DNA of 64,000 bases from Elusimicrobiales bacterium. Lineage in GTDB: Bacteria > Elusimicrobiota > Elusimicrobia > Elusimicrobiales > UBA9959. The translations under genes and the position numbers were made by a program. The number at the start of each line of letters is the position of its first letter. Position 1 is the first letter of the stretch. The DNA lies in contig JAQTZB010000011.1 of the NCBI GenBank assembly GCA_028688015.1, forward strand, positions 1 to 64,000. Direction: 5' to 3'. Of the stretch, positions 8,000 to 16,332 are shown one piece after another. The notes beneath the pieces were generated by a model, which saw only the letters and a program-made list of their open reading frames with translations, was not told where the DNA came from and ran no database searches.

Positions 8000-8728
8000 C
8001 TAGCGCAGGGCCCTGGCGGAGAAGACGCAGTCCCCCGCCTTGGCCGTTCGCTTGGCGCCGCCGGGAGCCAGGATCAGCTCGCCCTGGCCTTCGGCCTGTG
8101 TCTCACCGCCCTCCTTGAGCTGCAGGGTGTACTGCAGCAGGAAGGTGCCGTCCAGTGAGGGCGCATTGGGCAGCAGGCCCACCATGAACTTGCGCACCGT
8201 TTCGCCCTCGGCGTCGTACTGCACGGCGGTGTACTGCTCGTCGGGCAGGTACACGAAATTCGCCGGGTAGGCCTTGCGGCCGCATTTCAGGCTGGTGGCC
8301 AGCGTGCCGGCGCCGCGCCTGGGGTACTTGCCCTCCGCCGCTCCTTTCAGTTCCAGGATGAGTTTCCAGCCGCCGGCCTCGGCGGCCAGCACCGGCTTGC
8401 CCGGCCGCAGCAGCACTTTGCCCGACGCCTGGAAAGGCGGCCGCGCGGGGTGCCCGCCGGTCAGCTCTACCTGGTAATCCAGCCGCAACAGGCCCTCCTC
8501 CGGCTCGTTGAGCAGGGAGTTGAAGATAAGCTCCCGCGCCTGGCCCGGCCCGCGCATGCGGACCTTGCCGTCGTAGGCGCTCTGCTTGCCCAGGGCGAGG
8601 GCCTGCGAGTGGGAATAGGTGACCCGGCCGTTGACGGCCTTCAGGTCCACCGTCCAGTCAGAGGCCGCAGCCGCGCCGGCCAGCGCGAACGCCAGGCCGA
8701 GCGGGATAAACGCCATAATTTTCTTCAT
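8000..8728 (-). CDS. Exported protein of unknown function
   Basis: 242 residues with a clear signal peptide (MKKIMAFIPLGLAFALAGAAAA). The mature part is predicted mostly beta: alternating hydrophobic strands such as LLRLDYQVELTGG, WKLILELKG and FLLQYTLQLKEGGE. It contains two cysteines (LKCGRK and GDCVF) that could form a disulfide. I recognise no family motif. It may be co-transcribed with the receiver gene downstream. The ribosome site is weak. Confidence 0.7.
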   Translation of the reverse strand: MKKIMAFIPLGLAFALAGAAAASDWTVDLKAVNGRVTYSHSQALALGKQSAYDGKVRMRGPGQARELIFNSLLNEPEEGLLRLDYQVELTGGHPARPPFQASGKVLLRPGKPVLAAEAGGWKLILELKGAAEGKYPRRGAGTLATSLKCGRKAYPANFVYLPDEQYTAVQYDAEGETVRKFMVGLLPNAPSLDGTFLLQYTLQLKEGGETQAEGQGELILAPGGAKRTAKAGDCVFSARALR

Positions 8729-8764
8729 AGTTTTTCCAGCTTAGCCGCCGCGGCAAAGCGGCGG

Positions 8765-9574
8765 TCAGACGAATAATTTTTTCACATCCGCGAACAGTTC
8801 TTCGCTATAGTCGAAGCCGGACATCGTGTCGCGCTCGGTGCCGGGGCCGTGGTAGTCTATCCCGGCGGTGACGAAGAGGCCGTAGCTCTTGGCCGCAGCC
8901 AGGAAATTGCGCGTCGCTTCCTCGGTATGGCGCGGGTAAAAGGCCTCCAGCCCTTCCAGGCCGGCGTCTTTCAAGGCGGCCAGGTCCAGTTCCTCTCCGA
9001 GCGTGTAAGGATGGGCCAGCGCGGCCCTGCCCCCGGCGTCCTTGATGATCTTTATGGCCTCGGCGGCGCTGGGGGAATTGCGGGGCAGGTGCACGGGCGC
9101 GCCCGGCGCGAAGTACCGCTGGTGCGCCTCTTTACGGCTGGCCGCCAGCCCGCGGTCGCGCAGGATCGCCTCCACCTGGAAGGTGTCCGGCGGGCAGGAG
9201 CCCCGCCAGTACAACTCGTCGGGCTTTATTTCGATACCGAGGCCCTTGAGCAGCGCCAGCGTCTGGTTAAGCCGGTCTATTTTTCTTTCGCGCAGGGCCG
9301 CCAGGCTGGCCAGCAGCCCGGGATCCGCGGGATTTATGCCGTAGCCCAGGATATGCAGGTAGTTGTGCGGTCCGGCGCCTATCTCCACCCCGTAGCAGTA
9401 AGCGATGCCGCGCTCTTTCAGTGCGGCTTCCATCTCCCCCCAGCCGCCGGCCGCGTCGTGATCCGTGAGCGAGAAATATTTTACGCCGGCCCGCGCGGCC
9501 TCCGCCGCCAGCGCCACCGGCGTCAGCGTGCCGTCGGAGTAGGTGGAATGATTGTGCAGATTTATAAACGGCAT
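8765..9574 (-). CDS. PHP-domain metal-dependent phosphoesterase (YciV/TrpH type)
   Basis: 269 residues, the size of RNase AM/YciV-like PHP proteins. The PHP metal motifs are in order: HNHSTYSDG near residues 7-15, LTDHD near 37-41, GVEIGA near 63, ALAHPYT near 185, and GIDYHGPG near 240. Characterised relatives hydrolyse nucleoside 3',5'-bisphosphates or trim short 5'-monophosphate RNA ends. The trinuclear-site ligands appear intact, so it should be active. It lies between an exported unknown protein and the SAF/TPR gene group. Confidence 0.87.
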   Translation of the reverse strand: MPFINLHNHSTYSDGTLTPVALAAEAARAGVKYFSLTDHDAAGGWGEMEAALKERGIAYCYGVEIGAGPHNYLHILGYGINPADPGLLASLAALRERKIDRLNQTLALLKGLGIEIKPDELYWRGSCPPDTFQVEAILRDRGLAASRKEAHQRYFAPGAPVHLPRNSPSAAEAIKIIKDAGGRAALAHPYTLGEELDLAALKDAGLEGLEAFYPRHTEEATRNFLAAAKSYGLFVTAGIDYHGPGTERDTMSGFDYSEELFADVKKLFV

Positions 9575-9661
9575 TTCATTGAAACTCGCCGGATTATCAG
9601 TTTAAGCCTGACATCTTAATCTATGAAATTCCAGACTGAAGGGCAATGGATTTTAATGAAA

Positions 9662-9690
9662 GAAAAAGAGGCCGCCGGGCGGCCTCTTTT
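9662..9690 (-). terminator. Intrinsic terminator of the SAF/TPR operon
   Basis: On the minus strand the stem AAAGAGGCCGCC / GGCGGCCTCTTT is followed by a T-rich run. It lies 17 bp past the stop of the gene ending at 9708. The surrounding gap from 9575 to 9707 holds nothing else that I can see. Confidence 0.88.
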
Positions 9691-9707
9691 GCGGCTGCGG
9701 GCGGGGC

Positions 9708-10217
9708 TTACTTGCCCCCGGCCTCTATCATGGCTATGCGCTTCAGGCCCGCGGCCGCGTCGGCGTTCTTGGGGCTGAGCTTCAGCGCTTCCTGCCATTC
9801 GGACCGCGCCATGGGGTAGTTGGAGTTCTGGAAATACTTCAGGCCGGACAGGTAGCGTTCCTGCGCCTGCAGCAGTTTGTCCGCGGCGGCCGAGGAAGGC
9901 TTTGCGCCGTCGTCCTTCAGGCAGTTTTCGGTAACCTGGTCGCCCTTGGGAATGCGCACTACGGCGGTCAGGCCGGCCGGCGCTTTAATATCGGTCATGG
10001 ACTTCACCTCGTAGGCGCCCTGCTGCAGGGCGTAGCGCGGCAGGGTCCTGGTTTCCAGCATATCTTCGGTGAGCACCGTGCCAGGGGCCAGGTCGGCGCG
10101 GGCCGAGATGACGACCGCGGTTTCCTGGGCGCCGGCCGGCAGGGCGCCGCCGTACAGGCGCCAGCCGAAGAAAGCAGCGGCGGCGGCCAGGCAGAGGATC
10201 AGGAGATTTTTCCACAT
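9708..10217 (-). CDS. Membrane-anchored SAF-domain protein with C-terminal TPR
   Basis: 169 residues from the ATG at 10217, which has GAGGTG upstream; a start 27 bp earlier is possible but has none. An N-terminal membrane anchor (LLILCLAAAAAFFGW) is followed by a SAF-like domain, ARADLAPGTVLTEDMLETRTLP, as in CpaB and flagellar or pilus assembly proteins. The C-terminus holds a TPR-like pair, YLSGLKYFQNSNYPMARSEW and LKLSPKNADAAAGLKRI. CpaB-like proteins help build secretion or pilus systems in the outer envelope, but no other pilus gene is adjacent. Probably co-transcribed with the two genes upstream. Confidence 0.75.
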   Translation of the reverse strand: MWKNLLILCLAAAAAFFGWRLYGGALPAGAQETAVVISARADLAPGTVLTEDMLETRTLPRYALQQGAYEVKSMTDIKAPAGLTAVVRIPKGDQVTENCLKDDGAKPSSAAADKLLQAQERYLSGLKYFQNSNYPMARSEWQEALKLSPKNADAAAGLKRIAMIEAGGK

Positions 10218-10251
10218 AAGTTCACCTCGATGGACTAATTGCATTAAAAGT

Positions 10252-11043
10252 TCAGGGCTTATACCCGGCCGCGCCCTGGTTTACTATGCCCGCGGTTTTA
10301 GGGTTGGACATCAGGGCTCCCATCACCGCCGGGTCGGCGAGCACCAGTGCCAGGTCGGGGTTGGCCTGCACTATGGCGGCCATGGCGGCGGGGTCGGCCA
10401 GCAGGGCCCTGCCGCCCGGCGTGTCCAGCATGGCGCCCACCATCTTGGTGCCCGCCATGGCGTTAAGCACGTCGGCGCGCTTGAGGCCGGCCTGCACCGG
10501 CGGCTTGGCCAGAAATTTTGAAAGGTTGGCCGGGTTCTTTAGGTAGGCGGAAAGCGACGCCTTGCTGGAGGTGGCGTTCTTTACCGTGGCGCGCGACATG
10601 AAGCCCTTTACCACATACTCGTTATTGAACAGCGCTGTAAGCGCCTTGGGATTGTTGAGCAGCGTGCCGGCAGCCTTGGTCAGCGCGCCGTACACGAAGC
10701 CGGTCTCGGAATCTTTTTTGACGGTTGCAGGGTCGGCGGCGGGCGGCGCTGCCGCGGCGGGCTCTCCGGGCTTGGGCGCGGCGGGTTTTTCGCCCCAGAC
10801 CACGCCGGCCTCGCCGGTGGTGGTCTCGTCGCTCTGCAGTTCGAAATTGTCCCTAGCCGCAGGCGCGGCCTGCTGGGCCGGTTCAGCGGCGGGAGCTGGA
10901 GCGGCGGTTTCGGCCGGCACAGGAGGCCGGCGCGCCCGTATAGGCGCCAGCCCCCAGCGCACGGCCAGCGCGCCCAGGGCCGCACAGGCCGGGATGATCA
11001 GGAGCCATTTAAGCCAGCCGTAATCGCGCCCGCTTTCTTGCAT
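10252..11043 (-). CDS. Membrane protein with proline/alanine linker and NP-motif helical repeats
   Basis: 263 residues. A single N-terminal membrane segment (WLKWLLIIPACAALGALAV) is followed by a proline and alanine-rich low-complexity linker to about residue 105, then a helical domain. That domain has repeated NPxxL/M units: NPKALTALF, NPANLSKFL, ADPAAMAAIV, NPDLALVL, ADPAVMGALM, NPKTAG. The spacing resembles STI1/heat-shock chaperonin-binding repeats. No known bacterial family is recognised with confidence. It starts 9 bp after the receiver gene stop, so the two are probably one operon with the SAF/TPR gene. Confidence 0.72.
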   Translation of the reverse strand: MQESGRDYGWLKWLLIIPACAALGALAVRWGLAPIRARRPPVPAETAAPAPAAEPAQQAAPAARDNFELQSDETTTGEAGVVWGEKPAAPKPGEPAAAAPPAADPATVKKDSETGFVYGALTKAAGTLLNNPKALTALFNNEYVVKGFMSRATVKNATSSKASLSAYLKNPANLSKFLAKPPVQAGLKRADVLNAMAGTKMVGAMLDTPGGRALLADPAAMAAIVQANPDLALVLADPAVMGALMSNPKTAGIVNQGAAGYKP

Positions 11044-11051
11044 AGATCAGT

Positions 11052-11423
11052 TCAGACCGCGGGCAGCAGCGCCAGGCGTACCTTCTCAACCAGCGCCTGC
11101 GTGTCGAACGGCTTGGTTATAAAACCCTTTACCTGCGGCAGCGTGCTGAAAAGGGCCTCGGAGGTGTCCAGGCCCGAAACCACCAGGATGGGCAGGCGGC
11201 AGGTGGCGTCGTCCTCGGCCAGGCGCATGGCCAGCGTGAGCCCATCCACGCCGGGCAGCATGACGTCGAGCAGCAGCAGGTCGGGTTTGAAATTTTTAAC
11301 AGCTTCAGCCACGGCTTTGCCGTTATCGCACAGGTCCACTACGTAACCGGCCGCTTCCAGCGGGCCCTTCAGGGCCAGCTGGATCTCCAGATCGTCGTCC
11401 ACAACAAGTATTTTTTCCCCCAT
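11052..11423 (-). CDS. Single-domain response regulator (receiver only)
   Basis: 123 residues from the ATG at 11423; an earlier TTG would add twelve residues. The receiver motifs are complete: VVDDDLEI, DLLLLDVMLPG with the phospho-acceptor, VVSGLD, and KPFD with the conserved lysine. No clear ribosome site is seen before the ATG. It is the first gene of a run with two membrane-anchored proteins and may control their activity by direct contact. No kinase lies nearby. Confidence 0.87.
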   Translation of the reverse strand: MGEKILVVDDDLEIQLALKGPLEAAGYVVDLCDNGKAVAEAVKNFKPDLLLLDVMLPGVDGLTLAMRLAEDDATCRLPILVVSGLDTSEALFSTLPQVKGFITKPFDTQALVEKVRLALLPAV

Positions 11424-11469
11424 GAACGAAAATCTATCAGTTATGGGGCGCGCGGTCAAGGAAGGCGGT

Positions 11470-13167
11470 TCAGGGGGCCGGAGGAAAGACCGCTTCGGAA
11501 AAGCGCAGAAAACTGTCGGCGGTGTTCTGCCGCTCCAGCAGGGGGCGCAGCTTGTACTCCGGACCGAGCTCGGTAGCGGGCGTGGGCCGGCCGGTGGCGT
11601 ACAGGATTTCCTGAAAGACTATGACGCGGCTGAAGAGGTGGCGGCGCTGCTCGGCCGCCAGGGAGATGTAGTTGGCGCGGGCATAGTCGAAATTTATGGC
11701 CCCGCGGTCCAGCACCACGAACTGGCCCGGGCGGTCCGCTATAACAAGCACGTGGTCGTCGCCGAGCCCCTCCAGGAAGCGGACCTGGTGGCGGTATTCG
11801 CGGCCCAGGAAGAGGCTGTTATAGAAGCGGTTCTCAGCCGCCGACGGCGCGTAGAACAGGAACAGCGCGGCGCTGGCCAGCAGCGCCGGCACGGGGCGGC
11901 CGCGAGTCACGCGGGCGAGCAGACCGGCGGCGAGCAGCGAGAGCGTGAGAACAGCCGGCAGGAAGAGCCGGGCGGAGGCCTGGTGGGCGGGATCGCCGAA
12001 ATAGTAGAGGCAGGTCACCAGCCAGTAGAGCGCGAGCCCGGCCGCGGCTATGCCGGCCAGCAGGCGGTCCTCCCCCTCCCCGCCGCCGCGCCGGGCCAGC
12101 CGCAGGAAGAGCGCCCCGGCGGCTGCCAGGCCGGCCAGGTTCACCAGCGAGGCGTAAGGAAAGAGCAGGGAGCCGTTGAATTGCAGCAGCAGGAAGGAGA
12201 CCGTGTTCTTGAGCAGGCTGGCCGCGCTGAACGGCACCACCCCGGCGGCCTGCTCGAAATTGGTGCTGAAACACACGCGCTGTACGAACACCGGCAGCAG
12301 GGTCAGCGGCAGCACGGCGAACTGCCAGGTGGCCAGGCCCGCGGCCTTCACCCGCCCGGCCAGCAGCAGGATCACCGCCGCCGCGGCCAGGAACACCGGG
12401 CCCTCGTAGCGCGTGTTAGCCAGCAGCAGCAGCAGGGCCAGCAGCAGGCCGAAATTCTCCGGGCAGCCGTCCTTCAGGTATTCGCGCAGGGCGAGGAAGG
12501 AAAAGAAGATGAGCGCCGCGTACATGAAGTCCATGCCGCCCGAGGTGGCGTTGAGGATGAGCAGCGGCTGCGCGGCCGCCAGCAGCACCGCGGCGTAGGC
12601 CGGAGCGGCGCCGTAGAGGCCGCGGAAGAAGGCGAAGATCCCGCAGAACAGCAGCGCCAGCAGGACGAAATTGACGGCGAAGGCGTTGGCTGGCCGGTAA
12701 CCGGTCAGCGCGTGCGCGGCGTACACGGCGAAAGGGTAGGCGTAAGGGCGCTTGTCGCGCTCGCGCGCGAGGGGCTGCAGGTTGAAGTAGTACCATTTGC
12801 CCTGGGTGATATTGTCCACACGGCGCTCGGACAGCATGGTGCGGGAGACGGACAGCAAATTGGTCTCGTCGCTGAGGATGCGGAAGGAGGGCTTGGCGGC
12901 AACGAAGATGACAGCCGCCAGCGCTAGCGAGAACAGGAAGCCGGCCTTGTTGCGGGCAAAGAACCCGGGCAGTTGTTCCCGGCGCTTTGCGGCGAAGGAG
13001 ATGACCGCCGCGGCCAGCGCCAGGTACAGCGCCAGCAGGCAGTAGAAGGTGTAGCGGGAGAAGGCGTCTTCCAGCGCGGCCCCGGGCAGCAGCGCGGCCG
13101 CGAACAGCGCCAGTCCTCCGGCGAAAACGGCGGCCTTGAGCTTATTCTCTTTCAGCAGGCTCCACAT
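11470..13167 (-). CDS. Multi-spanning glycosyltransferase-like membrane protein (PMT/ArnT type)
   Basis: 565 residues with about 11-12 membrane segments and a soluble C-terminal part from about residue 450. The early loop FRILSDETNLLSVSRTML places an acidic pair after the first segments, as in GT39/GT83-type transferases that take lipid-linked sugars and act on the outer face of the membrane. The C-terminal domain is not recognised. A TATTAT element ends 8 bp before the ATG and there is no ribosome site, so the mRNA may be leaderless. The family assignment rests on topology and the acidic loop. Confidence 0.68.
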   Translation of the reverse strand: MWSLLKENKLKAAVFAGGLALFAAALLPGAALEDAFSRYTFYCLLALYLALAAAVISFAAKRREQLPGFFARNKAGFLFSLALAAVIFVAAKPSFRILSDETNLLSVSRTMLSERRVDNITQGKWYYFNLQPLARERDKRPYAYPFAVYAAHALTGYRPANAFAVNFVLLALLFCGIFAFFRGLYGAAPAYAAVLLAAAQPLLILNATSGGMDFMYAALIFFSFLALREYLKDGCPENFGLLLALLLLLANTRYEGPVFLAAAAVILLLAGRVKAAGLATWQFAVLPLTLLPVFVQRVCFSTNFEQAAGVVPFSAASLLKNTVSFLLLQFNGSLLFPYASLVNLAGLAAAGALFLRLARRGGGEGEDRLLAGIAAAGLALYWLVTCLYYFGDPAHQASARLFLPAVLTLSLLAAGLLARVTRGRPVPALLASAALFLFYAPSAAENRFYNSLFLGREYRHQVRFLEGLGDDHVLVIADRPGQFVVLDRGAINFDYARANYISLAAEQRRHLFSRVIVFQEILYATGRPTPATELGPEYKLRPLLERQNTADSFLRFSEAVFPPAP

Positions 13168-13190
13168 AGGTACTTATAATAACAAAATAC

Positions 13191-13260
13191 AGGGGACGCT
13201 TGACTATGTGACTATTTCTGGGGAAGCCGACAATTAGGAATATAATCATCAGCGTCCCCT
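13191..13260. repeat. Palindromic repeat, copy A (AGGGGACG family)
   Basis: 70 bp. The outer ten bases, AGGGGACGCT, are perfectly inverted at both ends, and the interior diverges. It is the same family as the elements at 36234, 39726 and 44121. It lies 23 bp upstream of the glycosyltransferase-like gene. Confidence 0.85.
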
Positions 13261-13279
13261 ATCAATCTGAATAATCCGA

Positions 13280-13394
13280 GGCCCCCCCATGCGAGCGTCA
13301 GCGAGCTTCTTATAAGGAACCTTTCGGCAGGGGGCTGATGATTTCTGTTAAATTTACCTACAAACGAGAGGGCCCCCTACCGAAAGGGGGCCCT
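13280..13394. other. Structured intergenic segment with two mutually exclusive hairpins
   Basis: Hairpin 1 is a 10-bp perfect stem, AGGGCCCCCT (13369-13378) with 13385-13394, and loop ACCGAA. Hairpin 2 pairs 13320-13335 with 13372-13387, 15 of 16 positions. They share 13372-13387, so only one can form. A further run of C at 13281-13288 could also pair with the G-run at 13330-13334. No T-run follows, so it is not a plain terminator. The function is unknown. Confidence 0.55.
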
Positions 13395-13425
13395 ATCATC
13401 GGCCGAAGCCGTTACTTTAGTTTGT

Positions 13426-13722
13426 ACCGCAGACCGCACACCACACAAGGGCGACCGGGGCAAGAACCGCGAAGACCGCGGGAGCCGGAGCGCCAACCCG
13501 GGAGCCGGAACACCGCCGCAACGGGCGGGCCGCCGAACCAGGAAGCCGGCCGCGCGCCGCCGGAGAGGCGGGAGACGGGCCGAACCACACCCCGGACGCG
13601 GGAACCGCCATGACCGAAGCGGGCGCCGCAAGACGCCGCGCGAGAGCGGGGCCGCGAACCTGGGGGAACCGAGCACCGGACCGGGGCCGAACCCCGAACC
13701 GCACTGCCAACCACGCCGCCGG
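13426..13722. other. Non-coding tract nearly devoid of T on the plus strand
   Basis: By hand count there is no T from 13426 to 13610 (185 nt, 44 A), and only three T against 67 A from 13426 to 13722. G+C is about 75 percent. Because every stop codon needs a T on the plus strand or an A on the minus strand, all six frames are open here for trivial reasons. I see no gene. The following 13723-13802 is A/T-richer with no recognisable feature. Confidence 0.8.
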
Positions 13723-13802
13723 TGCACTATCAAAGATCAAGACTACAACTAGAATATAACAGACGGATGTTGACTTGTCAAGGGGGGCGGCAAAATATTT
13801 TT

Positions 13803-14645
13803 TCAGGGCTTCACGGTGAAGTCTTCCAGCTTGGCGAAATCGAAACCGCGGCGGCGCAGTTCCGGCACGGTTTTCTCCAGCGCTTCCACCACCGGCCACT
13901 CGGGGTGGTTGAAGTGCATGATCACCACGGCGCCGTGCCGCGCCCCGGCGAGGATGTTGCGGCTCATCGCCTTCGCCGAGGCGCGCATCGCGTCGCCGGA
14001 CAGCACGCTGTAGCCCACCACCTCCATGCCGAGGCGCTGCGCCACTTTCAGGGACAGCTCGTCGGTGAAAGCGGTGGCCGAGCGGAAGAACAGCGGGCGG
14101 CGGCCGGTGAGCTGCGCTATCTTGCGCGAGTTCAGCTCCATCTCGTCGATCACGTCGCCCAGGTCGCGCGTGGGATACACGCCGTACTTGCTGCGCCCCT
14201 CGGTGGAGCAGAGGCGGTGCAGCAGGCCGTGGTTGGCGATCTCGAACAGGGGGTCCTTCGCCAGCTCGGCGAAGGTTTCTTTGTTCTCGTCTATCCAGAG
14301 GCCGGTGACGAACAGGGTGGCGGGGATCTTCTCGCGGCGCAGGTACTCTATCAGCGCCTTGTTGTAGCCGCTGTGGCGCCCGCCGCACGCGTCGAAGGTG
14401 AGCGCGATAACCTTGTGGTCGCTGCCCGGCTCGGCCTTCGTGCGCCTGGAGAATTCGCTGAACCTGCCCGGCGGGATCTTGCCCAGTTCCTCGACGAGGC
14501 GCTTCTTGTAGGCCAGGTATTCCTGCGTATAGTAGGACCTGAAGGCGTTGCGCTCGTCGCCGCGCTGCCGCGCCTGCGGGCCGGCGGCCGGCAGGCAGAG
14601 CAGCGCCAGGGCGGCGAGCAGTATTCCGGGGCTTGCCTTAAACAT
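13803..14645 (-). CDS. Exported polysaccharide deacetylase (NodB homology domain, CE4)
   Basis: 280 residues with an N-terminal signal peptide or anchor (residues 1-25). The NodB domain runs from about residue 75. Motif 1 is TFDACG (83-88), where the usual TFDDG has lost its second Asp, a metal ligand. Motif 2 is H139-G-L-L-H143, and motif 3 has FFRSATAFTDE. The final MHFNHPEWP matches motif 5 territory. CE4 enzymes remove acetyl groups from peptidoglycan or surface sugars. The gene is last in a probable operon with two exported TldD/TldE-like proteins, six bases after the upstream stop. Confidence 0.87.
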   Translation of the reverse strand: MFKASPGILLAALALLCLPAAGPQARQRGDERNAFRSYYTQEYLAYKKRLVEELGKIPPGRFSEFSRRTKAEPGSDHKVIALTFDACGGRHSGYNKALIEYLRREKIPATLFVTGLWIDENKETFAELAKDPLFEIANHGLLHRLCSTEGRSKYGVYPTRDLGDVIDEMELNSRKIAQLTGRRPLFFRSATAFTDELSLKVAQRLGMEVVGYSVLSGDAMRASAKAMSRNILAGARHGAVVIMHFNHPEWPVVEALEKTVPELRRRGFDFAKLEDFTVKP

Positions 14646-14651
14646 CGTTAC

Positions 14652-16322
14652 CTATTTTCCGAAGTACGGGTGCGGCAGGTACGGCTTCTTCTCCGGCTTC
14701 ACCTCGGTCTTCTTGATCTCCATCTCCTGCAGCAGCAGCACGGCGGGAGTGACGATGGCGCCGGGCTTGCTCCAGCCCAGGCTGTGCACGTAGGTTTCGC
14801 GCGAAACTGCGGCGATATCGCGCAGCGCGCGCAGCGTGACGCCGGTGAACTCGATGCCGTGCACGGGTTCCTCGTGGCCGTCGAGGTAGACCTTCCAGGC
14901 GGAGAAGGGCGCGTTCAGGTTGTCAAAACTGGTAACCCTGAGGCAGTATTCCTGTTCCTCCTCGCGGCAGAGTTCCAGGAACTTGCGCCGGAGCTCCGCC
15001 AGCGGCAGCGCGCGCGGCGAATTCTCTTCCGGGGTTATGAAGACGTTGGACGGCGCGCCGGCGGGGTAATCGTCCAGGTCCGCGCGGCCGTGGCCGTTGG
15101 ACCGCTTATAGTCGCGCGTGGCGGCGCGGGACATGTAATAGTCGGTCAGCTTGCCCTTGGTCACCAGGCCGATCTTTTTCGCGGGCACGCCCTCGTCGTC
15201 CGCCTCGTAGAAGCCGGGCAGCGGGCGCCCCTCGTGGTAGCGCGCCAGCGGGTCGTCGACCACGTTCAGGAAAGAGGAAGTGACGCGCATGCCCAGCCGC
15301 TCCACCAGCTGGCCGGCGCGCCGGAAGACGGAGTCGGGCGTCCAGCGGCTCTTCTCGGTCCAGATCTCGCGGGGGTTGGCCACGTTGGCCACCAGCAGGG
15401 CTTCGAAGAAGCGGCCGGCGGCCGTTTCCTCCAGCAGCACCGGGCCGATATAGGCCTGCAGCGGCTCGGATTTGCCCTTGGCCGTTATCTCCGCGCCCAG
15501 CGCGGCGGCCCGGGCCAGCAGCTTTTCGCGGGAGGGCGCGTCCTTGGCCAGGCAGAAGTCTTCGCGGTAGGCGGCGCGCAGCGGGAAGTTGTCCCGCGCG
15601 TAGCCGGAAGCCGAGATGTAGACCGATCCGGAGCACGAGGGCTGCCGGTAGAAGGAACCCTCGCTGTTGAGATAGCTAACGCGCCCGGAGCTGAAATTCA
15701 TTATAACGGAGGAATGCTTGACGGCGGGGTAACCCTTGAAGACGGCCGAAACCCGGCGGACGGTCTCTTTCCACCCCTCCTCGTCCAGGCGCTCCGCGGC
15801 GGCGGGGCGCAGCAGGCCGCTAACGGGCTGGGGGGTCAGGTCGTCGTAAAGCTCGGCCAGGTTCTTGGACTCGATGAAGGCCTTCTTCTTGGAGTAGGTC
15901 TCCAGCGCCTTCTTGTAGGCGCGGTCGGTGACGGACCACAAGGCGAAGCGCAGAGCGTCGTAATTTTCCTCGATAGGGGCGAAGGAGTCGGACTCGGCGG
16001 TGTAGCCGTCCCAGGCGCTGGGGGCATAATGGCTGTTGTCCAGCGCGTAGGAGCCCAGACGCAGGTCGGCCTTGAGGCTGCGGTAGTCGCGCGAAGAGGC
16101 TTTCTCCAGCTCGCCGAAACTGGCGGATACGCCGAACGAGTGGCCGTCCAGCACCTGGTAGGCCAGGAAGTGCGGCTTGCCGAGGCGGTCCATCTCCAGC
16201 CGCGCGGCGGAGCGGGCGAGCTCGTCCTTCATGGCGGAGAAGACGGCGTCCCCGGCGGGAAGCTCCAGCGCGGAGGCGGAGCCGGCGGCCAGCAGCAGTA
16301 AGGGCAGTATAAGTTTGATCAT
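14652..16322 (-). CDS. Exported TldE/PmbA-like protein lacking the metalloprotease motif
   Basis: 556 residues with a signal peptide (MIKLILPLLLLAAGSASA). It shares the overall pattern of the next protein upstream, including the GRPLPGFYEADDEGV and SNGHGRADLDDYPAG segments typical of the TldD/PmbA fold. Where its partner has HEIIGH, this protein has EETAAG, so the zinc-binding HExxxH is missing. That is the usual split: TldD is the active subunit and TldE the inactive one in a heterodimer. Ten bases separate it from the partner gene. Export of this pair is unusual, since TldD/TldE work in the cytoplasm in other bacteria. Confidence 0.82.
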   Translation of the reverse strand: MIKLILPLLLLAAGSASALELPAGDAVFSAMKDELARSAARLEMDRLGKPHFLAYQVLDGHSFGVSASFGELEKASSRDYRSLKADLRLGSYALDNSHYAPSAWDGYTAESDSFAPIEENYDALRFALWSVTDRAYKKALETYSKKKAFIESKNLAELYDDLTPQPVSGLLRPAAAERLDEEGWKETVRRVSAVFKGYPAVKHSSVIMNFSSGRVSYLNSEGSFYRQPSCSGSVYISASGYARDNFPLRAAYREDFCLAKDAPSREKLLARAAALGAEITAKGKSEPLQAYIGPVLLEETAAGRFFEALLVANVANPREIWTEKSRWTPDSVFRRAGQLVERLGMRVTSSFLNVVDDPLARYHEGRPLPGFYEADDEGVPAKKIGLVTKGKLTDYYMSRAATRDYKRSNGHGRADLDDYPAGAPSNVFITPEENSPRALPLAELRRKFLELCREEEQEYCLRVTSFDNLNAPFSAWKVYLDGHEEPVHGIEFTGVTLRALRDIAAVSRETYVHSLGWSKPGAIVTPAVLLLQEMEIKKTEVKPEKKPYLPHPYFGK

Positions 16323-16332
16323 GGCCGTGTCC

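Noticed and set aside
13191-13260. Insertion sequence ends
   Set aside because: The palindromes have inverted ends, but there is no transposase, no consistent target duplication that I can see, and the whole unit is under 90 bp, so a REP/MITE-type repeat fits better.
13426-13722. Diversity-generating retroelement variable or template region
   Set aside because: The base bias recalls adenine mutagenesis, but there is no reverse transcriptase, no second copy and no C-type lectin gene in the window.
13338-13733. Long open frames on both strands in the T-poor tract
   Set aside because: All stop codons contain T and A, so a tract without T on one strand is open in all six frames. The predicted products are low-complexity Arg/Pro/Gly proteins without motifs or ribosome sites.
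13417-14388. A 323-codon minus-strand frame
   Set aside because: It overlaps the deacetylase gene in another frame and gains its length from the T-poor tract; the product is Arg-rich and lacks any domain.
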